Below are positions 1 through 8,837 of a stretch of 64,000 bases of DNA, piece by piece (position 1 is the stretch's first letter; each line of letters opens with the position of its first letter). Origin of the DNA: Dyella halodurans (GTDB taxonomy: Bacteria > Pseudomonadota > Gammaproteobacteria > Xanthomonadales > Rhodanobacteraceae); NCBI RefSeq assembly GCF_026283925.1, contig NZ_JAPDPF010000003.1, positions 62,001-126,000 of the forward strand. The letters are read 5' to 3'. The position numbers and the translations under genes are program-made. The notes beneath the pieces are model-generated. The model was not told the DNA's origin, made no database searches, and worked only from the letters and a program-made list of their open reading frames with translations.

Positions 1-711
1 GCAGGTACAGCGGCCCCACCGCATTGGTCGTACAGCGGCGAGCACGGCCCCGCGCATTGGGGCGACGTCGCGGCCGATGGTGCCGTTTGCGCCATTGGCA
101 AGAGCCAGTCCCCGATCAATCTCGCTGCCGGCGCCGCCACGACCGGCAAAGCCGGCAATTTCAAGATCAACTACGCGCCAGGAGCCGTCGCGCTGTTGAA
201 CAACGGCCATACCATCCAGGCCGATGTCAGCGACGCCACGAATACGGTCACGTTTGACGGCACTTCATACACGTTGGCGCAGTTTCATTTTCACGCGCCC
301 AGCGAACACACCGTCGATGGCAAGCAATTTCCGATGGAAATCCATTTCGTGAACAAGGACGCGAATGGGCACATCGTTGTCGTGGGCGTTTTCGTGCAGG
401 CCGGAGCGGAAAACAAACTACTCGCGCCCATGTTCAGCGCCTTGCCAGCGACTGCGACGCCGGCAGGAACGCATGCCGGAAGCCCGCTGAAGGTGGACAT
501 CCCGGCCGTGCTTCCCAAGGATCGCAAGGCTTTTGTCTATGCGGGTTCGCTGACCACACCGCCCTGCACGGAAGGCGTGCACTGGATCGTGCTCGCCCAG
601 CCGATCGAGATGTCCAACGCGCAGATCGATGCGTTCAAGTCGATTATTCACGACAACCATCGCCCGTTGCAGAAGATCAATGGACGCGACGTGGTGAGCG
701 AGACGGAGTGA
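1..711 (+). CDS. Alpha-class carbonic anhydrase, 5'-truncated by window edge
   Basis: The frame is open from base 1, so the start and signal peptide lie outside the window. The visible part begins with the family signature HWSYSGEHGPAHWGD, followed by KSQSPINL. The zinc-ligand segment QFHFHAPSEH (two His in HFH; a third ligand is expected in the following MEIHFV) and the SLTTPPCTEGVHW segment near the C-terminus are also present. These are hallmarks of periplasmic alpha-carbonic anhydrases, which interconvert CO2 and bicarbonate. The internal ATG at 196 is not the real start, because conserved family sequence continues upstream of it. An export signal is expected from the family but cannot be seen here. 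The gene ends with TGA at 709-711 and is followed by a single REP copy. Confidence 0.93.
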   Translation, partial: AGTAAPPHWSYSGEHGPAHWGDVAADGAVCAIGKSQSPINLAAGAATTGKAGNFKINYAPGAVALLNNGHTIQADVSDATNTVTFDGTSYTLAQFHFHAPSEHTVDGKQFPMEIHFVNKDANGHIVVVGVFVQAGAENKLLAPMFSALPATATPAGTHAGSPLKVDIPAVLPKDRKAFVYAGSLTTPPCTEGVHWIVLAQPIEMSNAQIDAFKSIIHDNHRPLQKINGRDVVSETE

Positions 712-772
712 GTCGGCGGCTTGGGCTTAGCGGCGAAAACCGGCGACTGTGGTAACGGCCCTGCCCTGAGGA

Positions 773-794
773 CGCGCACTGGGTGCGCTCCTAC
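773..794 (-). repeat. GTAG-type REP, single copy
   Basis: Reading on the minus strand, the copy starts GTAGGAGCGCACCC and continues to GTGCGCG. The stem is GCGCAC/GTGCGC. It is the same unit as the inverted pairs at 3804-3950, 9331-9405 and 24909-25028, but no partner is visible nearby. It lies between the convergent carbonic anhydrase and TPR lipoprotein genes. Confidence 0.75.
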
Positions 795-811
795 GCAGGG
801 AACGGGCAGCG

Positions 812-1342
812 TCAGTAGCGCTGCACGCCTTCCACGTGGCACTGCTGCAACGACTTGGCGGCCGTCGCCGCGCCGGCATCGTCGCCTGCGCGTTCGCGCA
901 ACTCGGCGATGGTCTGCCAGTTGCGCGCGCATAGCGGCCCCAGGCGCGGACCGAGCTCCCACGAGCGCTGCGCGAACTTTTCGGCGTTGGCGTAATCCTT
1001 GAGGCGGATCGCCAGTTCGGCGCGGTCCTGCAGCAGGTCCGGCGAATTCGGGCTCAGCTTCAGTGCCTGGTCGAGCTTGGCCGCCGCGGCATCGTACTGG
1101 CCGGTGCGCATGTCGCCGGCCGCCGCGTCCTGCAAATTGGCCACGCCCGGCTCACGCAGCGGGTTCACGTCAATGACGGACTTTTCCTTGTCGCCCGCGG
1201 CGTGGATGGACGCCAGCATCTGCTCGTCCGAACGGGTCGGGCGGGTCGCTTGCGCGGGCGCGCTGGGCTGGCTGCACGCAGCGAGCAACAGGACGGCCAG
1301 CGTGGCTGGCACGGCGGAGACGGGGAAGGTACGACGCGACAT
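812..1342 (-). CDS. TPR-containing lipoprotein
   Basis: A 176-residue protein with a lipoprotein signal: basic start MSRR, hydrophobic stretch, and lipobox LLAAC with the lipidated Cys near residue 23. After a linker, residues of about 75-140 show TPR-like helices (GQYDAAAAKLDQALKLSPNS, then DYANAEKFAQRSWELGP). It starts only 2 bp after the stop of the PBP1B gene (TGA at 1345-1347), so the two are surely cotranscribed and probably translationally coupled. That suggests a role linked to peptidoglycan synthesis, perhaps as an outer-membrane partner of the synthase as LpoB is for PBP1B in enterics. This is inference: no LpoB similarity was recognised. Confidence 0.8.
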   Translation of the reverse strand: MSRRTFPVSAVPATLAVLLLAACSQPSAPAQATRPTRSDEQMLASIHAAGDKEKSVIDVNPLREPGVANLQDAAAGDMRTGQYDAAAAKLDQALKLSPNSPDLLQDRAELAIRLKDYANAEKFAQRSWELGPRLGPLCARNWQTIAELRERAGDDAGAATAAKSLQQCHVEGVQRY

Positions 1343-1344
1343 GA

Positions 1345-3672
1345 TCAGTCTCGAATGGGAGCCGGGGGAGCCGGTGCGGGCGCTTGGTCACCGCCGCCGA
1401 AAAGATTGCCGACGTGCTGCCAGAAGCAGCCCTCGGCATCTTGTGACAGTGTACCGGCCACTACCGGTAATTGCCGCGCTCCCTCGCACCCCTGTTCCGT
1501 GCGCCTGCCAGTGGACGGATTGATCCAGGCAAGCTCGAGACCCTCGCCAGGCGCTGCCGACAACGGTTTCGTCGGCAGCTTGCGGAACAACTCCTGCCAC
1601 GCGCGCAGACTGCCGGTGGCGCCATACAGGCCGCTCGGCTTGTTGTCGTCGCGGCCCATCCAGAACACCGCCAGATGCTCGCCAGTAAAGCCGGCGAACC
1701 AGCTGTCGCGCATATCGTTGCTGGTCCCGGTCTTGCCCGCTGCATTGAGGTAGGCCAGGCCGGAACTGCCAACCGATGCGGCGGTACCCGAACGCGTCAC
1801 CTGCTGCATGGCCCAGGTCACCAGGCGCACCGCGGACTGGTATTCACCCGGGCCGGTTTTCACTTCGTAGCGCTTGATGGTCTGGCCCTTGCCGTCGACC
1901 ACGCCGCGCACGGCGACCAAGGGCAAGGCATGGCCGTCGGCGGCGATGTACTGGTAAAGCTGGGTCGCCTGCAACGGCGACATGTCCAGCGCGCCGATCA
2001 GCAGCGACGGACTCGGGTTCACATCGGTCAGGCCAAACGATTCCAGGAAGGCCTTGATGCGCGACACGCCGATATTCATGCCGAGATTGATGGTGGCCAG
2101 GTTCCACGAATGCACCAGCGCGTCGACCATCGGCACCGGGCCGTGGGCATCGCCTTCGTCGTTCTTCGGCGTCCACATGGTGCCGTCGGGCTGCTTCATG
2201 CTGACCGGCTCGTCTTCGATCACGCTGCCGAGATTCCAGCGTTCCGGCTGCGCCAGCGCCACCAGGTAGACCAGCGGCTTCACCAGCGAACCAATCGGGC
2301 GGCGCGCATCGAGTGCGCGGTTGAAACCCTGGTCGCCGGGCAGCTTGCTGCCCACGACCGCCAACACCGCGCCGGTCTGCGCTTCGGTGATCACGGCAGC
2401 GGCTTGCGCCGCGTCACCACGCTTGCCGAGGCTGGCCATGGTGGTCGTGATGGCCTGCTCCGCATACAGCTGCGCGGCCGGATCAAGCGAGGTGTAGACG
2501 CTGAGATTGCCATTGGAAAGCGTCTCGTCGTCGAAGTCGGCGGTGATCTGGTCACGCACCAGCTGCATGAAGGCCGGGAAGCGGTTATGCGGCAACTGGC
2601 CGACGCTGACGATGCCCAGCGGGGTGGCCTGCGCGGCCTTCGCCTCATCAGCCGTCATCACGCCGGTTTCGGCGAACTGCTCGAGCACCAGGTTGCGGCG
2701 CGACAACGCGCGCTCTGGGTAGCGGCGCGGGTCGTAATAGCTCGGCCCCTTCACCATGCCGATCAGCAGTGCCATCTCCTGCGGCTTGAGGTCCTCCATG
2801 CGGCGACCAAAGTAGAACTCCGACGCTGCCGCAAAACCGTGCACCGCCTGGCTGCCTTGCTGACCGAGGAAGACTTCGTTGACGTAGGCCTCCAGGATGC
2901 GGCTCTTGTCGTAGTGCGCCTCGATCAGGATCGACATCAGCGCTTCGTTGAATTTGCGCGTGAAGTTCTGCTCGCGATCGAGGAACAGGTTGCGCACCAG
3001 CTGCTGGGTCAGGGTGGAACCGCCCTGCACCGTGTGGCCCGCGCGCAGGTTCGCGAACGAGGCGCGCAGGATGGCGGTGAGATCGATGCCGAAATGATGC
3101 TTGAAGTCGCGGTCCTCGACCGCCTGCAAACCGGACAGCAACATCGGCGGCACATCCGCCAGGCGCACGATGCGGCGCTCTTCCTGCTGTGAGCCGTACA
3201 AGGTGGCGATGCGCGCCGGATCGAGATGGGTCAGCTCGATGCTCTTGCCGCTGCCGAGGTCCTTCACGCCGGCCACCTGCCCCTTGCCCAGCGCCACGCG
3301 CACGCGCTTCGGCAACTCGCCGCCGTCGGGCCCGGCGTAACCGCGCGAGGCGATCGTGTAACTGCTGCCGTCCTTCAACCAGGTGCCGGCCACCTGGCCA
3401 TGCCCGTCGTTGCTGTAGCCGGCGAAGGTCAGCTCCAGCTCCAGCGCGGCCGGCGTCATCGGCGTGCCGGGGGCAAGCGCGAGCGGCCGTGCATAGATGC
3501 GCGTGGGCACCGCGAAGACCAGGTCGTTGAAGCGATCCTGCACGCGTTTGTTCAGCACCAGCGTGTAGGGCAGCACGAACCCGAACAGCAGACCCATGCA
3601 GATCCAGAACGGGATGCGCACCCAGGGCCAGGCGGCGCTGGTGAACGAACGTAGGCGGGGCAAGAAGGCCAA
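1345..3672 (-). CDS. mrcB: Penicillin-binding protein 1B, bifunctional transglycosylase/transpeptidase
   Basis: Class A PBP of about 775 residues that polymerises glycan strands and cross-links peptides in the periplasm. Visible parts, in order: short cytoplasmic N-terminus; one membrane segment (about 19-42); a UB2H-like region; the GT51 domain with catalytic EDRDFKHHFG (Glu186), GGSTLTQQL (about 218) and the RRNLVLEQF region; then the transpeptidase domain with SLVK (Ser462), SWN (Ser522) and AGKTGTSND. The frame begins at a TTG codon (3670-3672). No ATG or GTG lies between it and the upstream in-frame stop, so TTG is the longest start; a GTG at residue 18 is the alternative. The C-terminus ends in a Pro/Ala-rich tail. 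It is the first gene of a pair with the TPR lipoprotein downstream. Confidence 0.93.
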   Translation of the reverse strand: MAFLPRLRSFTSAAWPWVRIPFWICMGLLFGFVLPYTLVLNKRVQDRFNDLVFAVPTRIYARPLALAPGTPMTPAALELELTFAGYSNDGHGQVAGTWLKDGSSYTIASRGYAGPDGGELPKRVRVALGKGQVAGVKDLGSGKSIELTHLDPARIATLYGSQQEERRIVRLADVPPMLLSGLQAVEDRDFKHHFGIDLTAILRASFANLRAGHTVQGGSTLTQQLVRNLFLDREQNFTRKFNEALMSILIEAHYDKSRILEAYVNEVFLGQQGSQAVHGFAAASEFYFGRRMEDLKPQEMALLIGMVKGPSYYDPRRYPERALSRRNLVLEQFAETGVMTADEAKAAQATPLGIVSVGQLPHNRFPAFMQLVRDQITADFDDETLSNGNLSVYTSLDPAAQLYAEQAITTTMASLGKRGDAAQAAAVITEAQTGAVLAVVGSKLPGDQGFNRALDARRPIGSLVKPLVYLVALAQPERWNLGSVIEDEPVSMKQPDGTMWTPKNDEGDAHGPVPMVDALVHSWNLATINLGMNIGVSRIKAFLESFGLTDVNPSPSLLIGALDMSPLQATQLYQYIAADGHALPLVAVRGVVDGKGQTIKRYEVKTGPGEYQSAVRLVTWAMQQVTRSGTAASVGSSGLAYLNAAGKTGTSNDMRDSWFAGFTGEHLAVFWMGRDDNKPSGLYGATGSLRAWQELFRKLPTKPLSAAPGEGLELAWINPSTGRRTEQGCEGARQLPVVAGTLSQDAEGCFWQHVGNLFGGGDQAPAPAPPAPIRD

Positions 3673-3803
3673 GGAAGGGGAATCCTGAACAGGAAGGCAG
3701 GGGGATCATAGGGCCTGCTGCCCGGCGGGCATCTGAACGCAGACTGTGGTTTGTGGCACGAGGGAGGCAACGCCGAGGCCGCCAGGGGACCTTACGCACC
3801 CCC

Positions 3804-3950
3804 TGTAGGAGCGCACCCAGTGCGCGACAAACCGGCAGGACTGCCGGTTTGCACAGCGGCAGCTGCCCGAAGGGCGAGGGCCAAGGATGGCCCGAGTGAA
3901 AAGCCAACGGAGTGGGGACCCCGTGATCGCGCACAGGGTGCGCTCCTACA
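3804..3950. repeat. Inverted pair of GTAG-type REPs (REPIN-like) with internal palindrome
   Basis: The left unit, 3804-3828, reads TGTAGGAGCGCACCCAGTGC onwards on the plus strand. The right unit, 3927-3950, is its inverted counterpart with CAGGGTGCGCTCCTACA at the end. Next to the left unit is a near-perfect palindrome at 3828-3851 (CAAACCGGCAG, GA, CTGCCGGTTTG). A related palindrome accompanies the pair at 24909-25028. The right unit supplies the TAG stop codon of the SDR gene on the minus strand (3946-3948). The 3673-3945 gap contains nothing else that I can support. Confidence 0.85.
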
Positions 3951-4794
3951 AAGAGGGGGCGGCGGGGGTCCAACAGGCGGCATCGGGGCGGAAGGGCCGC
4001 GGCGAGATGCCCAGCAAGCCCTGGACGCCGCTATTGTCGGCGATCAGGTCGGCATCCAGCCTGGTCAGCGGCCCGCGCAGGCGCGGCACGGCGTGGCGAC
4101 CCAGGCGCAACAGCCAGGCCGGCAGCGGCACCGGAACCGTCGCCACCGGCAGGCTGGCGCGGACACGGGCGAACATCTCGGACGCGGGGAGACGTTCGCC
4201 GCCGCCCAGCGGCAGCACAAGCCCGGCGGCCCCGGGCTGGTCCAGGGCCGCGATCACCGCCTGGGCGATGTCGTCGGCATGCACCGGCTGGCGCAGCCCG
4301 CGCCCGGCCAGCAACGGGAATACGCGCTGGCGCATGGCGCGACGGGCGATCGGACTGAGGCTCTTGTCCAGGCCGGCGCCGTAGATCAAGGTGGGTCGGA
4401 ATACCGTCCACGGGTAGCCGTGACGCTCGCACGCGGCCGCCAGCGCCGCCTCGCCGTCACGCAGCATCTGGGAGATCGCGCGTTCGGCTGGCACATCGGA
4501 CGCCTGCTTGGATTCCGCACTCATCGAACTGGTCGCGATCACCCGCAGGCCAGGCACCGGATCGATCTTCGACAACCATTGGGACACCGCCAGCAGCGGC
4601 CCGAAACTGATGATGGCCGAGGGCTTCGGCACCACCGGCACGGCATCCGGCAAGCGCCCCTTCACCCACGTGACACCGGATCCATCGACGCGCGCCTGCC
4701 GGCTGATCGCCACCACGTTTTCGCCGCGCGCGCGCAGGCGTGGCAGCAGGAAATGGCCAATCTGACTGCTGGCACCGAAGATCACCACGGTCAT
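3946..4794 (-). CDS. Atypical NAD(P)-binding SDR (epimerase-like) protein
   Basis: A 282-residue Rossmann protein. The N-terminal GASSQIG glycine motif (residues 7-13) follows strand beta-1, and the later TVFRPTLIYGAG and HADDIAQAV segments are typical of extended SDR / NAD-dependent epimerase-like proteins. The canonical Tyr-x3-Lys pair is not visible: the equivalent helix reads PAERAISQMLRDGE. A redox or epimerase reaction of the usual type is therefore doubtful, and it may bind the cofactor for another purpose. It starts 10 bp downstream of the TPR gene, so the two form an operon. Its stop codon TAG lies inside a REP unit, and the last residues look like read-through into repeat-adjacent DNA. 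Confidence 0.82.
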   Translation of the reverse strand: MTVVIFGASSQIGHFLLPRLRARGENVVAISRQARVDGSGVTWVKGRLPDAVPVVPKPSAIISFGPLLAVSQWLSKIDPVPGLRVIATSSMSAESKQASDVPAERAISQMLRDGEAALAAACERHGYPWTVFRPTLIYGAGLDKSLSPIARRAMRQRVFPLLAGRGLRQPVHADDIAQAVIAALDQPGAAGLVLPLGGGERLPASEMFARVRASLPVATVPVPLPAWLLRLGRHAVPRLRGPLTRLDADLIADNSGVQGLLGISPRPFRPDAACWTPAAPSL

Positions 4795-4804
4795 GCAGGC
4801 ATCC

Positions 4805-6514
4805 TCAGGAACCAGTCTGCAGGCGCGCCGTCAGCGTGGACAGGCGCGCATTGCCCGGCGCCAGCTTGCGCGCCCGCTCCAGCGACTGCGCCGCACTGGC
4901 ACGGTCGCCTTGCTGCAGCTGCTGTTCGGCCTGGTCCAGCCAGGCATTGGCCAGACGTTGGCGCAGCTCGTCCTGCCCTGCAGCGCCGGGCGAGAGATCA
5001 CCGAGATCCGCGAGACGATCGCCAGCCACTTGCAGATTGCCGCTGGCGAGGGCCTGGTTGAACTGGTTCAGGGCCAGGCTGGGCAGCCCTTCCAGGCCGT
5101 GCCGGGCCGTCTCGTTATTGCCATCCAGCGCCAACGCACCGCGATAGAGATCGTAAGCGCTGTCGCCCGGAGGCAGCATCAGCTTGCCCTGCTGGGCGGC
5201 CGCATCGGCACGCTGGATCATCCGTGCGAGGTCGGCGGTCTGCTGCGCGGTGAGCACCGGATGCTGCGTCGGTCCCGCCACGTCCTGGGCGTCGCCCGCG
5301 ACCGGCAGCGCGCCCGCTGCCTTGTGAGTGTCGCCGAGGCGCGCCCTGGCGGCGGCAAGATCCGCCGAGTGGGGTGCCAGCTCGGCCGCTTGATCGAGCA
5401 GTTTGTGCGCCTGCTCATGGTCGCCGCTGTCCAGCGCCGCATTCGCCTGCATGATCAGCGCCTGTGCCACCTGGGCAAGACCGGCCTTGGCATCGGCATT
5501 GTCGGGATCGAGCGCCAGCGCCGCCTTGTAATGGGCCAGCGCCGTGTCGTCACCGTCACCGCTGATGCGGCCCGCGCGCATGGCGTCCTGCGCTTGATTG
5601 AGGGCATCGGCCAGCGCAGCGCCGTCCGGCTTGTCCGCCGGCACCAGGGCCGCGCGCAAGGCAGGCAGTTCGCCATAGTTGGGGATGAGCGCGGCCAGTC
5701 GATCCACCAGGGCGGAGGCGGCAGTCCGATCGCCCGCATCCAGCGCCTTATGCGCCTGGCTGGCCAGCGCTTCGCCGACCTTGTCCAGCCCGTGCGCGGC
5801 GACGGCATTGTTCGGGTCGGCGCCAAGCACGCGTCGGTACAGCGTGCCGGCGCCATCGTCGCCGTCCAGCTTGCCGGCATCGAAAGCCTGTTGTGCCTGC
5901 TCGATCAGGTGATCGGTCTGCACCGGACCCGTTCGGGCCGTGGCCAGCGCCTGGGTCAGGCGATCGACGTCGCTGCCGCCACCGAGCAACTCCCGCGCGG
6001 CGACCAGGGCCTGGTCGGCATCGTCCAGCTTGCCGGCCTGCAGCGCCGCGTCGGCGCGGGCGATCTCCGCCAAGCCCACCTTGCGCAGGCCATCGCGGGC
6101 TCGGTCGTTGTCGGGCTGCAGCGCGCGGGCGGCTTCGAACAGCTCGCGTGCGCTGGTGCCGTCATTGCCGTCCAGACGTCCTTCCTGCAAGGCGACTTCG
6201 GCACGACCCAGGACCCCATCCAGCTCGGTGCTTGGCACCAGGCCGCGCAACTTGTCCTGCTCCATCCACAGCGAGGTGCCCACGCCGATCACCAGCAGCA
6301 GCAACAGCGGGATCAGCCAGCCACGACGGCCCGATCGCGCCGGCGGCCGCGACGGCACACTGCGACGACGCTCCGGATCCAGGGTGACCTGCGGCAAGCC
6401 ATCGTCCGCCTTCGCCTTTGGCGCAGGCGCATCGTCCAGATGATCGAGGTCACCCAGGGTCGGTTCGGTGCGGCCCTGCGATCCGTGGTCGTGCGGGTCT
6501 TTGCGTCCGTTCAT
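4805..6514 (-). CDS. Membrane-anchored TPR-rich protein
   Basis: A 569-residue protein. An acidic/basic cytoplasmic N-terminus of about 65 residues is followed by one hydrophobic segment (WLIPLLLLLVIGVG, about 66-85) and then a long Ala/Leu/Asp-rich region to the end. That region is built from repeated helical units such as ALALDPDNADAKAGLAQV, ALQPDNDRARDGLRKV and ARKLAPGNARL, i.e. degenerate TPRs. The topology suggests a single-span inner-membrane protein with a periplasmic TPR domain acting as an assembly scaffold; no enzyme motif is visible. It is cotranscribed with the SDR gene (10 bp gap) and follows relA after 77 bp. The function is unknown. Confidence 0.8.
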   Translation of the reverse strand: MNGRKDPHDHGSQGRTEPTLGDLDHLDDAPAPKAKADDGLPQVTLDPERRRSVPSRPPARSGRRGWLIPLLLLLVIGVGTSLWMEQDKLRGLVPSTELDGVLGRAEVALQEGRLDGNDGTSARELFEAARALQPDNDRARDGLRKVGLAEIARADAALQAGKLDDADQALVAARELLGGGSDVDRLTQALATARTGPVQTDHLIEQAQQAFDAGKLDGDDGAGTLYRRVLGADPNNAVAAHGLDKVGEALASQAHKALDAGDRTAASALVDRLAALIPNYGELPALRAALVPADKPDGAALADALNQAQDAMRAGRISGDGDDTALAHYKAALALDPDNADAKAGLAQVAQALIMQANAALDSGDHEQAHKLLDQAAELAPHSADLAAARARLGDTHKAAGALPVAGDAQDVAGPTQHPVLTAQQTADLARMIQRADAAAQQGKLMLPPGDSAYDLYRGALALDGNNETARHGLEGLPSLALNQFNQALASGNLQVAGDRLADLGDLSPGAAGQDELRQRLANAWLDQAEQQLQQGDRASAAQSLERARKLAPGNARLSTLTARLQTGS

Positions 6515-6591
6515 GGGTTCACGAAGGTGGGATCAATCGTCCGAAGCTTAGCATTGCGCCGTGGCGCCACCCGCCTCGTCACGTTCAGCGT

Positions 6592-8724
6592 TCAGCCGGC
6601 GCTGACCCTGCGTGCGTCGACCACGTTGGGCATCGCGACCAGCCGCCCGAGCAGGCCGGAAAGCTGTTCGAAGTCGCGCACGCGCAAGGTGAAGCGCATC
6701 TCCACCTCGCCGGTCTGGGCAAACACCCGGCTGGACGAGGCGATGATGTGGGTGCCGGCATTGCTGATCATGCTGGTGACATCCTTCTGCAAGCCCTTGC
6801 GGTCGTAGCCGTGCAACTCGATCTCCACTTCATAGGCTTGCGCGGACGCCTTGCCCCATGCCATGTCGATCACCCGGTCCGGATCGCGTCGGGCCAGGCG
6901 CGCCAGGCTGATGCAGTCGGCGCGATGCACCGAAACGCCGCGTCCGCGCGTGACGAAGCCACGCACCGCATCGCCGGGCAACGGCTGGCAGCAGCGCGCC
7001 AGCGTGGTGAGCAGGTTGCCCACGCCCTCGATGCTCAGCGCACTGTGATCGCGCAGCGCCTGGCGCGGTGCGGTCGGTGCCGCCGACTGGGTGACCGGTG
7101 TAGGCGCCGAGGCTTCCTGCAGCACGCGGGCGATCTGCCCGGGCGCGACTTCACCCAGCGCCAGCGCCACCAGCAACTCGTCATGCGTCTTGAGATGGAA
7201 GTGCGCAGGCAGCTTGGCCAGGTCGGCCGTGGGCAAGGCCAGCCGCTTGATCTCGCGCTCGAAGATGCTGCGGCCCGCCGCCAGGTTCGCGTCATGCGCG
7301 ATCTTGCGGAACCACGTGCGCACTTTCTCCTTCGCGCGTGAGGTATGCAGATAGCCGTGATGCGACGACAGCCAGTCGCGGCTGGGTTCGGCCACCTTGG
7401 CCGTGAGCACTTCCACGCGATCGCCGCTATGCGGCTGGAAGGTCAGCGGCACGATGCGCCCATTGACCTTGGCACCACGGCAGCGATGACCGACTTCGGT
7501 ATGCACGTGGTAGGCGAAGTCCAGCACGGTGGCACCGCTGGGCAGGTCCACCACTTCGCCCTTGGGCGTGAGCACGTAGACGCGATCTTCGAGCAGCTCG
7601 GTCTGCAGTTCGGCGGCCAGGTCGCCGTCGCTGTCGGCGCGCGGCTCCAGCAGGCGGCGCATCCAGGCGATCTTCGCCTCGAACTCGCTGTCGCCGCTGC
7701 CGCCTTCCTTGTAGCGCCAGTGCGCCGCCACGCCCAGTTCGTTGATGCGATGCATCTCGTGCGTGCGGATCTGCACTTCCAGCGTCTTGCCGCGCGGACC
7801 GATCACGGCCGTATGCAGCGAGCGATAGTCGTTGCCCTTGGGCCGCGCGATGTAGTCGTCGAATTCGCCGGGCAAGTGCGGCCATAGCGTATGCACCACG
7901 CCGAGCGCGCCGTAACAATCGGCCACGCTGTCGACCAGCACGCGAATGGCGCGGATATCGTAGAGATCGGAGAATTCCAGCGCCTTGCGCTGCATCTTCT
8001 TCCAGATCGAATAGATGTGCTTGGGCCTGCCGGCCAGTTCCGCACGAATGCCGGCGGCTTCTAGCGAACGATGCAGCACATCCAGCGATTCGCGAATGAA
8101 TTCCTCGCGGTCACTGCGACGCTCGTCGAGCAGGCGCGCGATGCGCTTGTAGGTATCCGGGTGCAGGTAGCGGAAGCCGAGATCCTCCAGCTCCCACTTG
8201 AGTTGCCAGATACCCAGCCGATTCGCCAGCGGCGCATGGATGTCCTGGGTCAGCCGCGCCAGCAGCTGGCGCTCGCTTTCCGGCAAGGTACTCGCCGCAC
8301 GCATGCGAGCCAGCTGCCGCGCCAGCAGGATGAACACCACGCGCAGGTCGCGGATGATCGCCAGCAGCAGGCGGCGCAAACCCTCGGCGCCATGGTCGGC
8401 GCCATGCTGGGCGTGCAGCGCCCACACCCTCTCGGCGGCCACCTGGCCGGCGACCAGTCGTTGCAACTCGGCGGGCAAGGTCCGTTCGCGCTGTGCCCAC
8501 GAGGCTGGGTCGAGGCGCGCCACTTCAAACCACAGGGCGGCGGCCTGAGTCTGCGCATCGCAACCGAGCATGGCCAGCAGGTCGAGCACCTCCACGCCTT
8601 CGGCACGGCTCACCGGCAGCGGCGCGCACGCCTCCAGCGCCTCCGCCAGGACCGACGGGACACTGCTGGCGCGACTGCGCCACTCGGCAAGATCCGAGCT
8701 TGCGTTGGGGGCGGCTTGAACCAT
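6592..8724 (-). CDS. relA: RelA-type (p)ppGpp synthetase
   Basis: A 710-residue long RSH protein that makes the alarmone (p)ppGpp from GTP/GDP and ATP on stalled ribosomes. The N-terminal pseudo-hydrolase region lacks the HD/ED metal ligands expected of SpoT or Rel. The synthetase domain has GRPKHIYSIWKKMQ (about 232-245) and the EFDD motif at residues 287-290, where SpoT-type enzymes carry RxKD. This identifies a RelA-type, Mn/Mg-dependent synthetase without hydrolase activity. Downstream are the TGS domain (VYVLTPKGEVVDLPSGAT), helical and zinc-finger-like regions (LTTLARCCQPLPGD) and a C-terminal ACT/RRM domain. The start is ATG at 8722-8724 with no clear Shine-Dalgarno. A separate SpoT would be expected elsewhere in the genome. 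Confidence 0.95.
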   Translation of the reverse strand: MVQAAPNASSDLAEWRSRASSVPSVLAEALEACAPLPVSRAEGVEVLDLLAMLGCDAQTQAAALWFEVARLDPASWAQRERTLPAELQRLVAGQVAAERVWALHAQHGADHGAEGLRRLLLAIIRDLRVVFILLARQLARMRAASTLPESERQLLARLTQDIHAPLANRLGIWQLKWELEDLGFRYLHPDTYKRIARLLDERRSDREEFIRESLDVLHRSLEAAGIRAELAGRPKHIYSIWKKMQRKALEFSDLYDIRAIRVLVDSVADCYGALGVVHTLWPHLPGEFDDYIARPKGNDYRSLHTAVIGPRGKTLEVQIRTHEMHRINELGVAAHWRYKEGGSGDSEFEAKIAWMRRLLEPRADSDGDLAAELQTELLEDRVYVLTPKGEVVDLPSGATVLDFAYHVHTEVGHRCRGAKVNGRIVPLTFQPHSGDRVEVLTAKVAEPSRDWLSSHHGYLHTSRAKEKVRTWFRKIAHDANLAAGRSIFEREIKRLALPTADLAKLPAHFHLKTHDELLVALALGEVAPGQIARVLQEASAPTPVTQSAAPTAPRQALRDHSALSIEGVGNLLTTLARCCQPLPGDAVRGFVTRGRGVSVHRADCISLARLARRDPDRVIDMAWGKASAQAYEVEIELHGYDRKGLQKDVTSMISNAGTHIIASSSRVFAQTGEVEMRFTLRVRDFEQLSGLLGRLVAMPNVVDARRVSAG

Positions 8725-8837
8725 GCGACCATTCTAGGGCCTGCTCGCACGCTCCGCGTGGCCCGCATGAACCGGCGGTTCATGGCGTGTATGCTGCGCC
8801 AGCGCCGTTACTTCCCCATGATCGAGAGGATTGCCCC

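Noticed and set aside
1471-3192. Long plus-strand frame opposite PBP1B
   Set aside because: Antisense shadow of a clearly recognised PBP1B with all catalytic motifs.
6592-8724. Bifunctional SpoT/Rel identity for the ppGpp synthetase gene
   Set aside because: The HD-hydrolase ligands are not visible and the synthetase motif is EFDD as in RelA, not RxKD.
8493-8837. Longer start for the secreted protein at 8838
   Set aside because: The extension overlaps relA and has no signal peptide at its start; ATG at 8838 has a good ribosome binding site and a signal peptide.
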